From Ferrithrix thermotolerans DSM 19514 (GTDB lineage Bacteria; Actinomycetota; Acidimicrobiia; Acidimicrobiales; CAIXPF01): a stretch of DNA of 64,000 nt. The position numbers and the translations under genes are program-made. The notes below the pieces were generated by a model that was not told the origin of the DNA, ran no database searches, and saw only the letters and a list, made by a program, of their open reading frames with translations. This document shows positions 35,804 through 44,919 of this stretch, piece after piece. Each line of letters opens with the position of its first letter. Position 1 is the first letter of the stretch. The stretch is from NCBI GenBank assembly GCA_945906305.1, contig CAMDQT010000002.1:62001-126000 (forward strand), written 5' to 3'.

Positions 35804-36487
35804 ATGGAACCCGTCATCCTCCTGCGCGACGCGGTCACGGTCCTCGGAGGCTTTCCCGCTTTGGCCGGTGCCGACCTCGACGTGTGGCGGGGGGAAATCG
35901 TGCTCGTGTCAGGCCCGAATGGGGCTGGCAAGTCGACGTTGCTGCGGTTGTGCGCCGGATTGGCCTCGCTGGCCAAAGGAAGCGGACGGGTGTTGGGCTT
36001 TGACCTTGTACGTCAGCGCCGCGAGATACGCCGCCGGGTTGGGTACCTGGGTCATGCCAACGGGCTGTACCTCGAACTTACCGCCGAGGAGAATGTGCGC
36101 TTCTGGGCCCGAAGCGCCGCTGCCCCGGCGCACGATGACGTGGCGACCCTCGACCGGCTCGAGGTCCCCACCCGCTGGCGGTCGCTGGCCGTGGCCCACC
36201 TGTCTGCCGGGCAGCGACGGCGGGTGGCGTTGGCCTGCGTGGTGGTCCGTCGCCCGGACATTTGGTTGCTCGACGAGCCGCACACTGGCCTCGATGGCCC
36301 ATCGCGGGACCTGCTCGACGGCGTGTTGCGCGAGGCGGTGGCCGCGGGCGCCACGGTGTTGGTGGCTTCGCACGAACTAGACCGCTCTGCGGCGTTGGCG
36401 ACGCGCACGGTGCGAATCGTCGGAGGTGTGCTGAGCAGCACCGACGAGCCCTCTGATGGATCGCGGGGGACTGTTGATGTGGCGTGA
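35804..36487 (+). CDS. ccmA: Heme exporter ATP-binding protein CcmA
   Basis: ABC ATPase GPNGAGKSTLLRLCAGLASLAKGSGRVLG, LSAGQRRRVALACVVVRRPDIWLLDEPHTGLD; first gene of a ccm operon. Confidence 0.9.
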   Translation: MEPVILLRDAVTVLGGFPALAGADLDVWRGEIVLVSGPNGAGKSTLLRLCAGLASLAKGSGRVLGFDLVRQRREIRRRVGYLGHANGLYLELTAEENVRFWARSAAAPAHDDVATLDRLEVPTRWRSLAVAHLSAGQRRRVALACVVVRRPDIWLLDEPHTGLDGPSRDLLDGVLREAVAAGATVLVASHELDRSAALATRTVRIVGGVLSSTDEPSDGSRGTVDVA

Positions 36488-37145
36488 CGCGCTGTTGGTC
36501 GCAGGCAAGGATCTGCGCATCGAGTTCCGCTCGAAGATCGCCCTCAACCAGATAGCGCCCTTCGCCCTCGTGGTATTGCTGCTTTTCGCCTTCGCGCTCG
36601 ACCCCGACCGAGGCTTCTTAGGCGAAGCCACCCCGGGCTTGTTCTGGATCACCGTGCTGCTGTCGACCCTGCTGGTGGTACAACGCAGCTACGCGGTTGA
36701 GGCTGCGGACAGCGGCCGTGACTCGCTGCGTTTGACCGGCCTCGATCCGGCAGGAGTGTTCCTGGGAAAAGCGGCGGCCGTGTTCGTGGTGCTGGCGCTG
36801 CTCGAGGTGGGCCTCGCGGCCGGGGTCCGGTTGATGTACGACACCAGCCTGCGGGGTTGGCCGGTGCTCGTGGTCGCCAGCCTGGCGGCGACGACGGGGT
36901 TGGTGGCAGCGGGAACGATGTACGGCGCCCTGGCCGCGGGCCTGAGGGCCCGGGAGACCTTGTTGCCCCTACTTTTTCTTCCCGTGGTCGCGCCGGTCAT
37001 GATCGGTGGAACCCGTGCCTTCGCCGCGGCGCTGGACGGATCCTCCGGTGAGGGCTGGCGATGGTGTGGACTGTTGATCACCTTCGCCGTTGCCTATGTG
37101 GCGCTCGGCATGTTGCTGTTCGAACCGTTGTTGGAGGACTCGTGA
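36477..37145 (+). CDS. ccmB: Heme exporter protein CcmB
   Basis: MWRDALLVAGKDLRIEFRSKIALNQIAPFALVVLLLFAFALDP; 6 TM-like segments. Confidence 0.9.
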   Translation: MWRDALLVAGKDLRIEFRSKIALNQIAPFALVVLLLFAFALDPDRGFLGEATPGLFWITVLLSTLLVVQRSYAVEAADSGRDSLRLTGLDPAGVFLGKAAAVFVVLALLEVGLAAGVRLMYDTSLRGWPVLVVASLAATTGLVAAGTMYGALAAGLRARETLLPLLFLPVVAPVMIGGTRAFAAALDGSSGEGWRWCGLLITFAVAYVALGMLLFEPLLEDS

Positions 37146-37921
37146 CAACGAGCGCGCAGGTCGAAACCCCCCGCCGACGCCGCGGGAGGAACGAACGCCT
37201 GGCCACCACGAGCTCGCGGTTTACGCGGGCGCTCGGGGTAATCGCCCTGCTCATGGGGGCTTCGGCGTTGCTGCTGGCCTTGGTTATCAGCCCCCCCGAA
37301 GTGACCCAGGGCGACGCCGTGCGCCTTTTCTACCTCCACGTGCCGTTGGCCGTCGCGGGTGGCTACCTTGGCGTCGGTCTGCTCGCGGTGGGCAGCATCG
37401 GGTACCTGTGGAAACGCACGACATTCTGGGATCTGCTCGCCGCGTCGGCGGCCGAACTCGCCCTAATCTTCACTGCGCTGACGTTGCTGACCGGGAGCCT
37501 TTGGGGCCGTCCAGTGTGGGGCACGTACTGGGAGTGGGACCCCCGCCTGACCCTCACCGCGGTGCTGTTCGTGCTGCTCATCGGCTATCGGGCCATGCGG
37601 ACTGCCAGCGTCGATCCGCAGTTGCGGGCCCGGCGAAGCGCAGTCATCGGCCTGCTCGCCGCCGCCGATGTGCCCCTTATCCGGATGTCGGTGGACTGGT
37701 GGCGCGGCCTGCACCAGACCGCCACCCTCAACCCGCTGAACCCCAGCCTGGACGGCATGATGTTGTTCACCTTCTTTTGGTCCATGGTGAGCTTCGCCGT
37801 TCTGTTCCTGTGGTTGTTGGTCCACCGGTTCCGGGTGGCGTGGTTGGAGGAGCAGTTAGCCGATCGAGCCCTTGACGAGGCCATTGCGCAGCGCCGAGCC
37901 GAAGCACCGCAGACCCCTTGA
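37142..37921 (+). CDS. ccmC: Heme exporter protein CcmC
   Basis: WWD-like GSLWGRPVWGTYWEWDPRLTLTAVLFVLLIGY; GTG overlaps ccmB stop. Confidence 0.93.
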   Translation: MTTSAQVETPRRRRGRNERLATTSSRFTRALGVIALLMGASALLLALVISPPEVTQGDAVRLFYLHVPLAVAGGYLGVGLLAVGSIGYLWKRTTFWDLLAASAAELALIFTALTLLTGSLWGRPVWGTYWEWDPRLTLTAVLFVLLIGYRAMRTASVDPQLRARRSAVIGLLAAADVPLIRMSVDWWRGLHQTATLNPLNPSLDGMMLFTFFWSMVSFAVLFLWLLVHRFRVAWLEEQLADRALDEAIAQRRAEAPQTP

Positions 37922-37937
37922 GGAGCGCGATCCAATC

Positions 37938-38072
37938 ATGAGTGATGTCGGCTTCGTTGCCGTTGGCTATGGCGTCACCGCGGTGGCGCTGGCGGGCTAT
38001 GCCTGGCGGGTGCTGGCCCGCGGTCGCCGCCTGAGTGCTCTCGTGCCCCAGGAGCGTCGGCGATGGATGTGA
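37938..38072 (+). CDS. ccmD: CcmD-like small membrane protein
   Basis: MSDVGFVAVGYGVTAVALAGYAWRVLARGRRLSALVPQERRRWM, one TM, between ccmC and ccmE. Confidence 0.75.
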   Translation: MSDVGFVAVGYGVTAVALAGYAWRVLARGRRLSALVPQERRRWM

Positions 38073-38590
38073 CCCCTCCGACCCAGACCGACGGGGTCCA
38101 TTCGCCGGACGGATCTCCCGCCGCGGGGTCTTTGGCACCGCGGGTTGGGGGCCCCGTCCGGGCTCGTCGCTGGCGGGGCATTGTGCTCGCTGGGGTGGCG
38201 CTGGCCGCGCTGGGCTTCGTGTTGTTTCGCGGCCTGGGCAATGCCACGTTGTACTTCTACAACGCCGACGAGGCAGTGGCGAAGCGAGACACCCTCGGCG
38301 AAGACCGATTCCGCCTGCAGGGCAACGTGGAGGACGGCGAGGTGGATCGCACGTCGGGAACGGCGCGTTTCACGGTGTCCTATAACGGCGCCGACGTTGC
38401 GGTCGAGCACCACGGTGAGTTGGCCAAACTCTTTGCTCCCGGAGTGCCCGTGGTCTTGGAGGGCCGTTGGGATGGCGAGGTCTTTCGTTCCGAGCGGATG
38501 TTGATCAAGCATTCGGAGGTTTACGTCGAACAGAACCCCGATCGGGTGGCGGCCTACGACGAGGGTGACGCCACGAAAGCGGCACCGTGA
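38063..38590 (+). CDS. ccmE: Heme chaperone CcmE
   Basis: Single TM, OB-fold-like, heme attachment motif HSEVY (HxxxY) in MLIKHSEVYVEQNP. Confidence 0.9.
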   Translation: MDVTPPTQTDGVHSPDGSPAAGSLAPRVGGPVRARRWRGIVLAGVALAALGFVLFRGLGNATLYFYNADEAVAKRDTLGEDRFRLQGNVEDGEVDRTSGTARFTVSYNGADVAVEHHGELAKLFAPGVPVVLEGRWDGEVFRSERMLIKHSEVYVEQNPDRVAAYDEGDATKAAP

Positions 38591-40569
38591 ACGTCGCGAT
38601 CGGCACTGGCGGCATCGTGTTGGCCTTTGTGGCAGCACTGTGCGCCACGGTAACCATCGCCTACAGCCTGGTTCGGCGCCGACCCCATCGGGCCCGGTTG
38701 ATGGTGCCGTACGCGGCCCTGGTGCTGGTGGGTTCAGTGGTGGCGTTCGGGGCCATGGAACGGGCCTTCATCCAGCGCGATTTCACCATCGCCTTCGTGG
38801 CCGAGAATGGCTCGCACCGCACGCCGCTGTTGTTCGAGACGACGGCGATCTGGTCCGGTTTGGTGGGCTCGCTGCTGTTATGGGGCCTGGTACTGGCCGG
38901 GTACCTGGTGGTGCTGTTGTGGCGCTTTCGTGACCGTCTGAGCGACCCCCTCATGGGTTGGGCGGTGGTCGTGATGTTCGCCGTTTCTACGTTCTTCTTC
39001 GGGTTGATGCTCGGTCCGGCGAGTCCCTTCGTTCGTTTCGCCCCGCCGTTGGGTTTCGAGGGTGATGGTCCAAATCCGCTGCTGCAGAACCACCCGTTGA
39101 TGGCGGTGCACCCGCCGATGCTCTACCTCGGCTATGTCGGGTTCACCGTGCCGTTCGCCTTCGCCATCGGCGCGCTCATCACCGGCCGAGTGGGGGAGGG
39201 GTGGCTGGTCGCGACCCGCCGCTGGACGCTGTTCGCCTGGGGCTTTCTCACGGCCGGCATCGTGCTGGGTGCTTGGTGGAGTTACGAGGTCCTCGGTTGG
39301 GCCGGCTATTGGGCCTGGGATCCGGTGGAGAACGCCAGTTTCCTGCCCTGGCTGACAGGGACCGCGTACCTGCACTCGGTGATGATCCAAGAGCGTCGTG
39401 GGATGCTGCGGGTGTGGAACATCGCCTTGCTGTGCGCCACGTTCGCTCTGACCATCCTTGGCACCTTCCTCACCCGATCGGGGGTGATCGAGTCCGTTCA
39501 CGCCTTCAGCGAGGGTTCGATTGGGCCTATTCTGCTGGGCTTTTTTGCCGCCGTTGTCCTGCTGTCGGTCGGCCTTATCGGTTGGCGCGGCGATCGCTTG
39601 CGTTCTCCGGGGAGTATCGACTCGCCGCTATCGCGTGAGGGCGCGTTTCTGTTGAACAACGTGCTGTTCGCGGCCTTCGCCTTCGTCGTGCTGCTCGGTA
39701 CGGTGTTCCCGTTGGTGGTTGAGGCGTTGCGTGATCGACGAGTGTCGGTTGGTCCGCAGTACTTCAACCGGATGACGACGCCGATCGGGTTCGTACTGCT
39801 CTTTCTGATGGCCATCGCCCCGGTCCTGCCTTGGCGCAAGGCGTCAGCGGAACTGCTCTCCCAACGGTTGCTGTGGCCGGCGTGGGCGGCGGTGGCCGCG
39901 GCGAGCACTGCGGCGCTGCTCGGGGCGCGGGGCTTGGAGCCCATGCTGGCGTTCACCCTCGGCGGGTTCGCCGCGGGCGCAGCGTTACGCCAAGTGATCC
40001 TGGCCACCCGGCGCCAAGGCCTTCGAGGCCTGCTCGGGCGGGCCAACGGCGGAATGATCGTGCATCTTGGCGTCGTATTCATCGCGGTTGGGCTGGCGGC
40101 ATCGGGTAGCTACTTGCGCGACGACGAGTTCTCGCTGGCCGAAGGAGAGTCGGCGTCCATGGCCGGTCACACCGTGACCTATCTCGGGCTGTCGGTCGTG
40201 GAACACCCCGAGAAACAGTCCTATGTGGCGGCGGTGCAAGTCGACGACGTTGGCGTGTACCGGCCGAGTGTCAACCTTTTCCGGGGCGCCGGTCAGAGCG
40301 TGGGAGAGCCGTCCGTGCGCACATCGTGGAAGGATGACGTCTACTTGACCCTCGAGCAGCCGCTTCCCGGTGTCGACGGCGTGGCGGTCATCCGGGTGAT
40401 CGTGCAACCGATGGTGAGCTGGCTGTGGGTCGGTGGGCTATTGATGGCGCTAGGGACCCTGCTCGCCGCGTTCCCCGGCCGTCGCCGCCGCGCCGTCGAC
40501 GCTGTGTCCGCCCCGATCGTCGCTCGAAAAGACCGTGATCGCGCCCACGTGCCGGCCGAGGTGAGCTGA
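38587..40569 (+). CDS. ccmF: Heme lyase CcmF
   Basis: WWD domain [31 protein letters not shown]; about 15 TM segments. Confidence 0.96.
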   Translation: MNVAIGTGGIVLAFVAALCATVTIAYSLVRRRPHRARLMVPYAALVLVGSVVAFGAMERAFIQRDFTIAFVAENGSHRTPLLFETTAIWSGLVGSLLLWGLVLAGYLVVLLWRFRDRLSDPLMGWAVVVMFAVSTFFFGLMLGPASPFVRFAPPLGFEGDGPNPLLQNHPLMAVHPPMLYLGYVGFTVPFAFAIGALITGRVGEGWLVATRRWTLFAWGFLTAGIVLGAWWSYEVLGWAGYWAWDPVENASFLPWLTGTAYLHSVMIQERRGMLRVWNIALLCATFALTILGTFLTRSGVIESVHAFSEGSIGPILLGFFAAVVLLSVGLIGWRGDRLRSPGSIDSPLSREGAFLLNNVLFAAFAFVVLLGTVFPLVVEALRDRRVSVGPQYFNRMTTPIGFVLLFLMAIAPVLPWRKASAELLSQRLLWPAWAAVAAASTAALLGARGLEPMLAFTLGGFAAGAALRQVILATRRQGLRGLLGRANGGMIVHLGVVFIAVGLAASGSYLRDDEFSLAEGESASMAGHTVTYLGLSVVEHPEKQSYVAAVQVDDVGVYRPSVNLFRGAGQSVGEPSVRTSWKDDVYLTLEQPLPGVDGVAVIRVIVQPMVSWLWVGGLLMALGTLLAAFPGRRRRAVDAVSAPIVARKDRDRAHVPAEVS

Positions 40570-40570
40570 G

Positions 40571-41131
40571 ATGGGCTCGGCGCGTAAGGCCTCCTTGGCT
40601 GCTGCGGTGCCGCTGGTGATTCTGCTGGCCTTGTTGTCGTGGAAGGTGGTGAACAGGGACGAGGTGGAGGGGGCGTTTGCTCCGAGCACGCTCGATGGCA
40701 AGCGGGCGCCGACCCTCGAGGGCACCACCTTGGATGGGGCGATGTATTCGCTGGACAACGATCGCGGTAGCTGGGTCGTGGTGAACTTCTTCGCCACCTG
40801 GTGTCCGCCGTGCGTCCTGGAGCACCCCGAGCTGATCAAGTTTGCCCAACGTCACCTGGCCACCGGAGACCGGCGCGTCGTGTCGGTGATCTTCGGGGGC
40901 CCGCAGGAGGCTGCCTTGGCCAGGACCTTCTTCGACCGTAACGGTGGCAGTTGGCCGGTGGTCATCGACCCGACTGGCATCGTGGCGGTCGACTATGCGG
41001 TGGCCAAGGTGCCCGAGTCGATCCTGGTCGCGCCGAGCGGGTTCGTCTACGGCAAGATCCGCGGCGGGGTGACCGCCGACGCCCTCGACGCCATCATTTC
41101 CGAGGCTGAGACCATGACGGGTGGCTCGTGA
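40571..41131 (+). CDS. ccmG: TlpA/CcmG-type thiol:disulfide oxidoreductase
   Basis: [19 protein letters not shown] with CxxC, N-terminal anchor. Confidence 0.9.
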   Translation: MGSARKASLAAAVPLVILLALLSWKVVNRDEVEGAFAPSTLDGKRAPTLEGTTLDGAMYSLDNDRGSWVVVNFFATWCPPCVLEHPELIKFAQRHLATGDRRVVSVIFGGPQEAALARTFFDRNGGSWPVVIDPTGIVAVDYAVAKVPESILVAPSGFVYGKIRGGVTADALDAIISEAETMTGGS

Positions 41132-41631
41132 TGGTTCTGAGTCGCCTGGTGCGTCAGGTGCTGTGGATCCTCGCGGTGGCGGCGCTGGTGGCAATCTTCG
41201 CCCTCGCCGGACGCGGTGATTCTCTCCTGCCGACCAACGAGGAGCGGGTCGAGGCCCTAGCCGAGCAGTTTGCCTGTCCCGAATGCTCCGGACAGTCTGT
41301 GGCCCAGTCCAACGCTGCGGTGGCCCAGAACATCGAGCGGGCGGTGACGGAGTTGGTCAACGGCGGTGCCAGTGATGAGCAGATCCGTGCCCGGATCACC
41401 GATCGGTTCGGGGAACAGGTGAGTCTGGTACCGGCCTCGAGTGGCGTGGTGGGCCTGGTCTGGGTTATCCCCGTCGTCGTGGGGCTGGTGGCGCTGGCCG
41501 CGATCGCGGCGGTGTTGCTGCGGTGGCGCCGGGATGTGGGCGCTCAAGGCAAGGCCAGCCCGGCAGACCGGGCCCTGGTCGAAGCGTTCCTGGCCGAACG
41601 TATCGAGCTGACCGAGACCGACCAACCGTGA
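41128..41631 (+). CDS. ccmH: Cytochrome c maturation protein CcmH
   Basis: AEQFACPECSGQSVAQSNAAVAQNIERAVTELVNGGASDEQI, matching the CxxC CcmH motif. Confidence 0.93.
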   Translation: MMVLSRLVRQVLWILAVAALVAIFALAGRGDSLLPTNEERVEALAEQFACPECSGQSVAQSNAAVAQNIERAVTELVNGGASDEQIRARITDRFGEQVSLVPASSGVVGLVWVIPVVVGLVALAAIAAVLLRWRRDVGAQGKASPADRALVEAFLAERIELTETDQP

Positions 41632-42494
41632 CGTCGCAGGACCCGATCCCAGCTGGCAACTCCCTTGAGGGCGATGGACGCGCCAAGGACGCGCCGACGC
41701 GCCTGGATCCCGACGAACTGGCCGGATTGTTGGAGGAGCGCAACTTCCTGGCTCGCTCCTTGCGCGACCTCGATGCCGAGTTGGCCGCGGGCGACCTCTC
41801 GCCCGCGGACTATGGCACCCTGCGGGAGGACTATGTCGTGCGCACCGCGGCGGTGTTACGCGGCATCGAAGGACAGCAGAGCCTGAGTCGGGTCCGCCTC
41901 GCCGCTCGGCCTGGCGGCCCCTGGCGCGTCGTGGTCGGCGCCGCGGTGCTGCTGTTCGCGGTTGGAGCCGGGGTTCTGGTGGCTCGCCTGGCCGGCACCC
42001 GTACTGCAGGGGGGACCCTGACGGGAGATATCCGGGCCTCGACCCGCCAGGAACTCGCCGGTTGTTTGGAGCTCGCCAGCGCGGCCATGAGCGCCGGATC
42101 AGCGGCTGGCGCATCGGACGGCACAGCACCGTTGCTCGAAGCGGTCAGGTGCTACTCGGAGGTGTTGACTCGTTCACCGGGCAACCCCGAGGCGCTGAGC
42201 TATCGCGGCTGGCTGCTGGTGCGTACCGGCTCGGTCGCGTTGCAGGCGCAGGCGGCCGCGGACCTCGACGCCGCGGTGGCCGCGGATCCGACCTACCCCG
42301 ATGCTCGGGCCTTCCGGGCCATCGTCTTGTACCGCTCCGGTCAGCTCGCCGCGGCCGGAAAGGACCTTGAGGTGCTCGACACGCTGGACACGCCGCCCAT
42401 CATCACCAGGCTGTTGAGCCAATTCGGAATCCGTCAAGCCGTCGCCGAGGCGTCGCCGACCGTGACTGCCCTAACGAGCACGACTCGTTCCTAG
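41628..42494 (+). CDS. CcmI-like TPR protein
   Basis: Start overlaps ccmH stop (GTGA); ELAGLLEERNFLARSLRDLDAELAAGDLSPADYGTLREDY, TM, TPR-like C-terminus. Confidence 0.75.
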   Translation: MTSQDPIPAGNSLEGDGRAKDAPTRLDPDELAGLLEERNFLARSLRDLDAELAAGDLSPADYGTLREDYVVRTAAVLRGIEGQQSLSRVRLAARPGGPWRVVVGAAVLLFAVGAGVLVARLAGTRTAGGTLTGDIRASTRQELAGCLELASAAMSAGSAAGASDGTAPLLEAVRCYSEVLTRSPGNPEALSYRGWLLVRTGSVALQAQAAADLDAAVAADPTYPDARAFRAIVLYRSGQLAAAGKDLEVLDTLDTPPIITRLLSQFGIRQAVAEASPTVTALTSTTRS

Positions 42495-42511
42495 GCCGGG
42501 ACCGGCCGCGG

Positions 42512-43282
42512 TCAGGGCTGGCTGGCGACCTCGAACTCACACGCTGGGTCGCCTAGGACCAGCGAGGAACCCGACGTGGGCACGTTATTGCCGTAGAGCG
42601 CGCCCATCATGCCGCGGATCATGCCGCGGTCCACGGCACAGATCACCGGGTGCACGACCTCGGCGCCACCGAATGGGCAGTGCTCGGCGACGATGCGGAG
42701 CTGCGTGACCCGATCGTCTTTGTCGTTGCCGGTCCGCGGGTGCGCAGGGTCCGTGGCGGTATCGACGTGGGCGGCGAATCCGTGCGCAGTCATGGCATCG
42801 GCGACGGCATGCAGCGCGGCGCGGAAGCTGTGCTGGGTTTCCGCCGCGTCGCCCATCGCGGCCGCCATGGCCTGGCCATACTCGGCCCCGACTTCCTCGG
42901 CGAGGGCTTCGGCCTGTTCTCGGGGCAAAAGGGCGAGCGCACGCTTGAGCAGGGTCACCAGCACGGCGTCATGGCGAACGAGAACCTGCGGGCTGAGCTG
43001 CGGTTCGGTGGCGCAGTAGCGCTTGGAAGGTCGGCCGGCGCCGCTGCGGGTGCCCCGGGCGAGGACGACCTCGGCGTACCCGCCTGCGGCGAGCTTGTCG
43101 AGGTGGTGGCGGGCCACGTTCACATGCAAGCCGAAGCGTTCGGCCACCTCAGCGGCGGTAGCTCCGCTTGGAACCTCGTGCAGGTACAGGAAGATGTCGC
43201 GGCGGGTGGGGTCTCCGAAGGCGGAGGAGATAGCGCTGACGGCCGAGGCGAACTCGGTGGGATTCAAGGCAGATCGCTCCAC
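42512..43282 (-). CDS. SufR-like winged-helix transcriptional regulator with conserved C-terminal cysteines
   Basis: FGDPTRRDIFLYLHEVPSGATAAEVAERFGLHVNVARHHLDKLAAGGYAEVV; EHCPFGGAEVVHPVICAVDRGMIRGMM. Confidence 0.85.
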   Translation of the reverse strand: MERSALNPTEFASAVSAISSAFGDPTRRDIFLYLHEVPSGATAAEVAERFGLHVNVARHHLDKLAAGGYAEVVLARGTRSGAGRPSKRYCATEPQLSPQVLVRHDAVLVTLLKRALALLPREQAEALAEEVGAEYGQAMAAAMGDAAETQHSFRAALHAVADAMTAHGFAAHVDTATDPAHPRTGNDKDDRVTQLRIVAEHCPFGGAEVVHPVICAVDRGMIRGMMGALYGNNVPTSGSSLVLGDPACEFEVASQP

Positions 43283-43288
43283 CCCACT

Positions 43289-43314
43289 ATTCTACCTATC
43301 GCCGTAGGAGAAAT
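43289..43314. promoter_or_regulatory. Imperfect dyad in the sufR-like/mrp divergent intergenic region (candidate operator)
   Basis: ATTCTACCTA-TCGCCG-TAGGAGAAAT (7/10 arm match; central CCTA/TAGG perfect), in the 48-bp divergent gap. Confidence 0.35.
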
Positions 43315-43330
43315 CCTGAAAGGGTTGCGC

Positions 43331-44470
43331 ATGCCCCTCACTGAAGCCGCTGTCCTCGACGCGCTCCGCCCCGTCCAGGACCCTGAATTGCACCGGTCGA
43401 TCGTGGATCTCGGCATGGTCCGAGCGGTCTCCATCGAAGATCGAGCGGTGGTGGTAGACGTCGATCTGACCATCGCCGGGTGCCCGTTGCGCAACGAGAT
43501 CGATCAACGGGTCAGTGGCGCCCTAGCCGCGCTTGGTGCCACGTCGGTGCAGGTGCGCTTCGGGGTCATGAACGACGAGCAGCGGGCCAAGGTCCGCCAG
43601 CTGGTACACGGCGACCCGGCCGCCACGGCGGGGTCGCAGAACTCCCACGGCCACGCCGAGGGTCGGGTCATTCCTTTCGCCGATCCATCCAACCGCACCC
43701 GGTGTCTGTTGATCGCTTCGGGCAAGGGTGGGGTGGGCAAGTCTTCGATCACCGCCAACCTGGCAATCGCCCTCGCCCGACGAGGCCGCAAGGTGGCGGT
43801 CATCGACGCCGACGTCTGGGGGTTCTCGATTCCCCGCATGCTGGGCGTGGATCGGTCTCCGGTCGTCATCGATTCGATGTTGATCCCGCCCGAGGTGCAC
43901 GGCGTCCGCTGTATCTCGATGGGGTTTTTCGTCGAGGAGAATCAGCCGGTGATCTGGCGGGGGCCGATGTTGCACAAGGCGCTCGAGCAGTTCCTCACCG
44001 ATGTCTTCTGGGATGACCCTGATTATCTGCTGGTGGATTTGCCGCCCGGCACCGGGGACATCTCGCTGTCCCTATCCCAGTTTCTGCCGCGCAGCGAGGT
44101 GCTCGTGGTCACCACGCCCCAGCCGGCGTCCCAGAAGGTCGCCCAACGGGTCGGGTTCATGGCCCACAAGGTGAACCTACAGGTGCGCGGCGTCATCGAG
44201 AACATGAGCTGGTTCATGGGTGATGACGGCAAGCGCTACGAGCTCTTCGGTGCCGGAGGCGGCGAAGAGCTGTCCAAGGTGCTCGAGGTGCCGCTGATCG
44301 GCCGGGTGCCGTTTGTGCCGGAGCTGCGCATCGGTTCCGATATCGGCCAACCCATCATGGCGGTGGATCCTGACAGCGAGGCGGCGCTGGCCATCGATGC
44401 GATCGCCGGTCAACTCGAAACCGTGCTACGCCCGACGCGCATCTATAGCAGCGCCCTGAAGCTCAACTAA
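43331..44470 (+). CDS. mrp: Mrp/NBP35 (ApbC) family Fe-S cluster carrier ATPase
   Basis: MPLTEAAVLDALRPVQDPELHRSIVDLGMV (MIP18-like), ASGKGGVGKSSITANLAIALARRG; track ORF from 42650 is overextended. Confidence 0.94.
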   Translation: MPLTEAAVLDALRPVQDPELHRSIVDLGMVRAVSIEDRAVVVDVDLTIAGCPLRNEIDQRVSGALAALGATSVQVRFGVMNDEQRAKVRQLVHGDPAATAGSQNSHGHAEGRVIPFADPSNRTRCLLIASGKGGVGKSSITANLAIALARRGRKVAVIDADVWGFSIPRMLGVDRSPVVIDSMLIPPEVHGVRCISMGFFVEENQPVIWRGPMLHKALEQFLTDVFWDDPDYLLVDLPPGTGDISLSLSQFLPRSEVLVVTTPQPASQKVAQRVGFMAHKVNLQVRGVIENMSWFMGDDGKRYELFGAGGGEELSKVLEVPLIGRVPFVPELRIGSDIGQPIMAVDPDSEAALAIDAIAGQLETVLRPTRIYSSALKLN

Positions 44471-44554
44471 GGGTCCAACCGCCTCCGGTGGGCGGGAAGG
44501 TCCAGCCGATCCGGTAGCGTTCAGGCGCCGACCGGCAGAAGAGGAAGCTAGGGA

Positions 44555-44797
44555 GTGAGCGTGGACGTTCGCATCGGTATGTTGCACAACCCCAAGGAGC
44601 TGACGCTGGACTTGGGCGATGCCGACCGCGACAAGGTCAGGGCCGATATCGACGGGGCATTGGCGGGGGCGACCTCGGTGCTGTGGCTCACCGACAAGGA
44701 CGGCCGCTCGCTCGGCGTGCCCACCGGTGGCATTGCCTATGTCGAACTGGGTTCGGCCGACGCCAAGCGTCCGATGGGCTTCGCTCCGGAGCGCTGA
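44555..44797 (+). CDS. DUF3107 domain-containing protein
   Basis: VDVRIGMLHNPKELTLDLGDADRDKVRADIDGALAGATSVLWLTDKDGRSLGVPTGGIAYVELG. Confidence 0.88.
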   Translation: MSVDVRIGMLHNPKELTLDLGDADRDKVRADIDGALAGATSVLWLTDKDGRSLGVPTGGIAYVELGSADAKRPMGFAPER

Positions 44798-44919
44798 ACG
44801 TTGCTCCCGGGGGCCTGATCCTCACCCGAGAAGGCCTACTAGCGGGCCGGTGTCCTGTGGGCCGCGGGCGTAGAACTTCGGTGCCGGGCTGCGGACGCGC
44901 CCGGTAGTCTCCATCTCGC

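Noticed and set aside
42650-43330. 227-aa N-terminal extension of the Mrp ORF
   Set aside because: Antisense to the SufR-like gene; the Mrp family N-terminus begins at MPLTEAAVLDALRP (43331).
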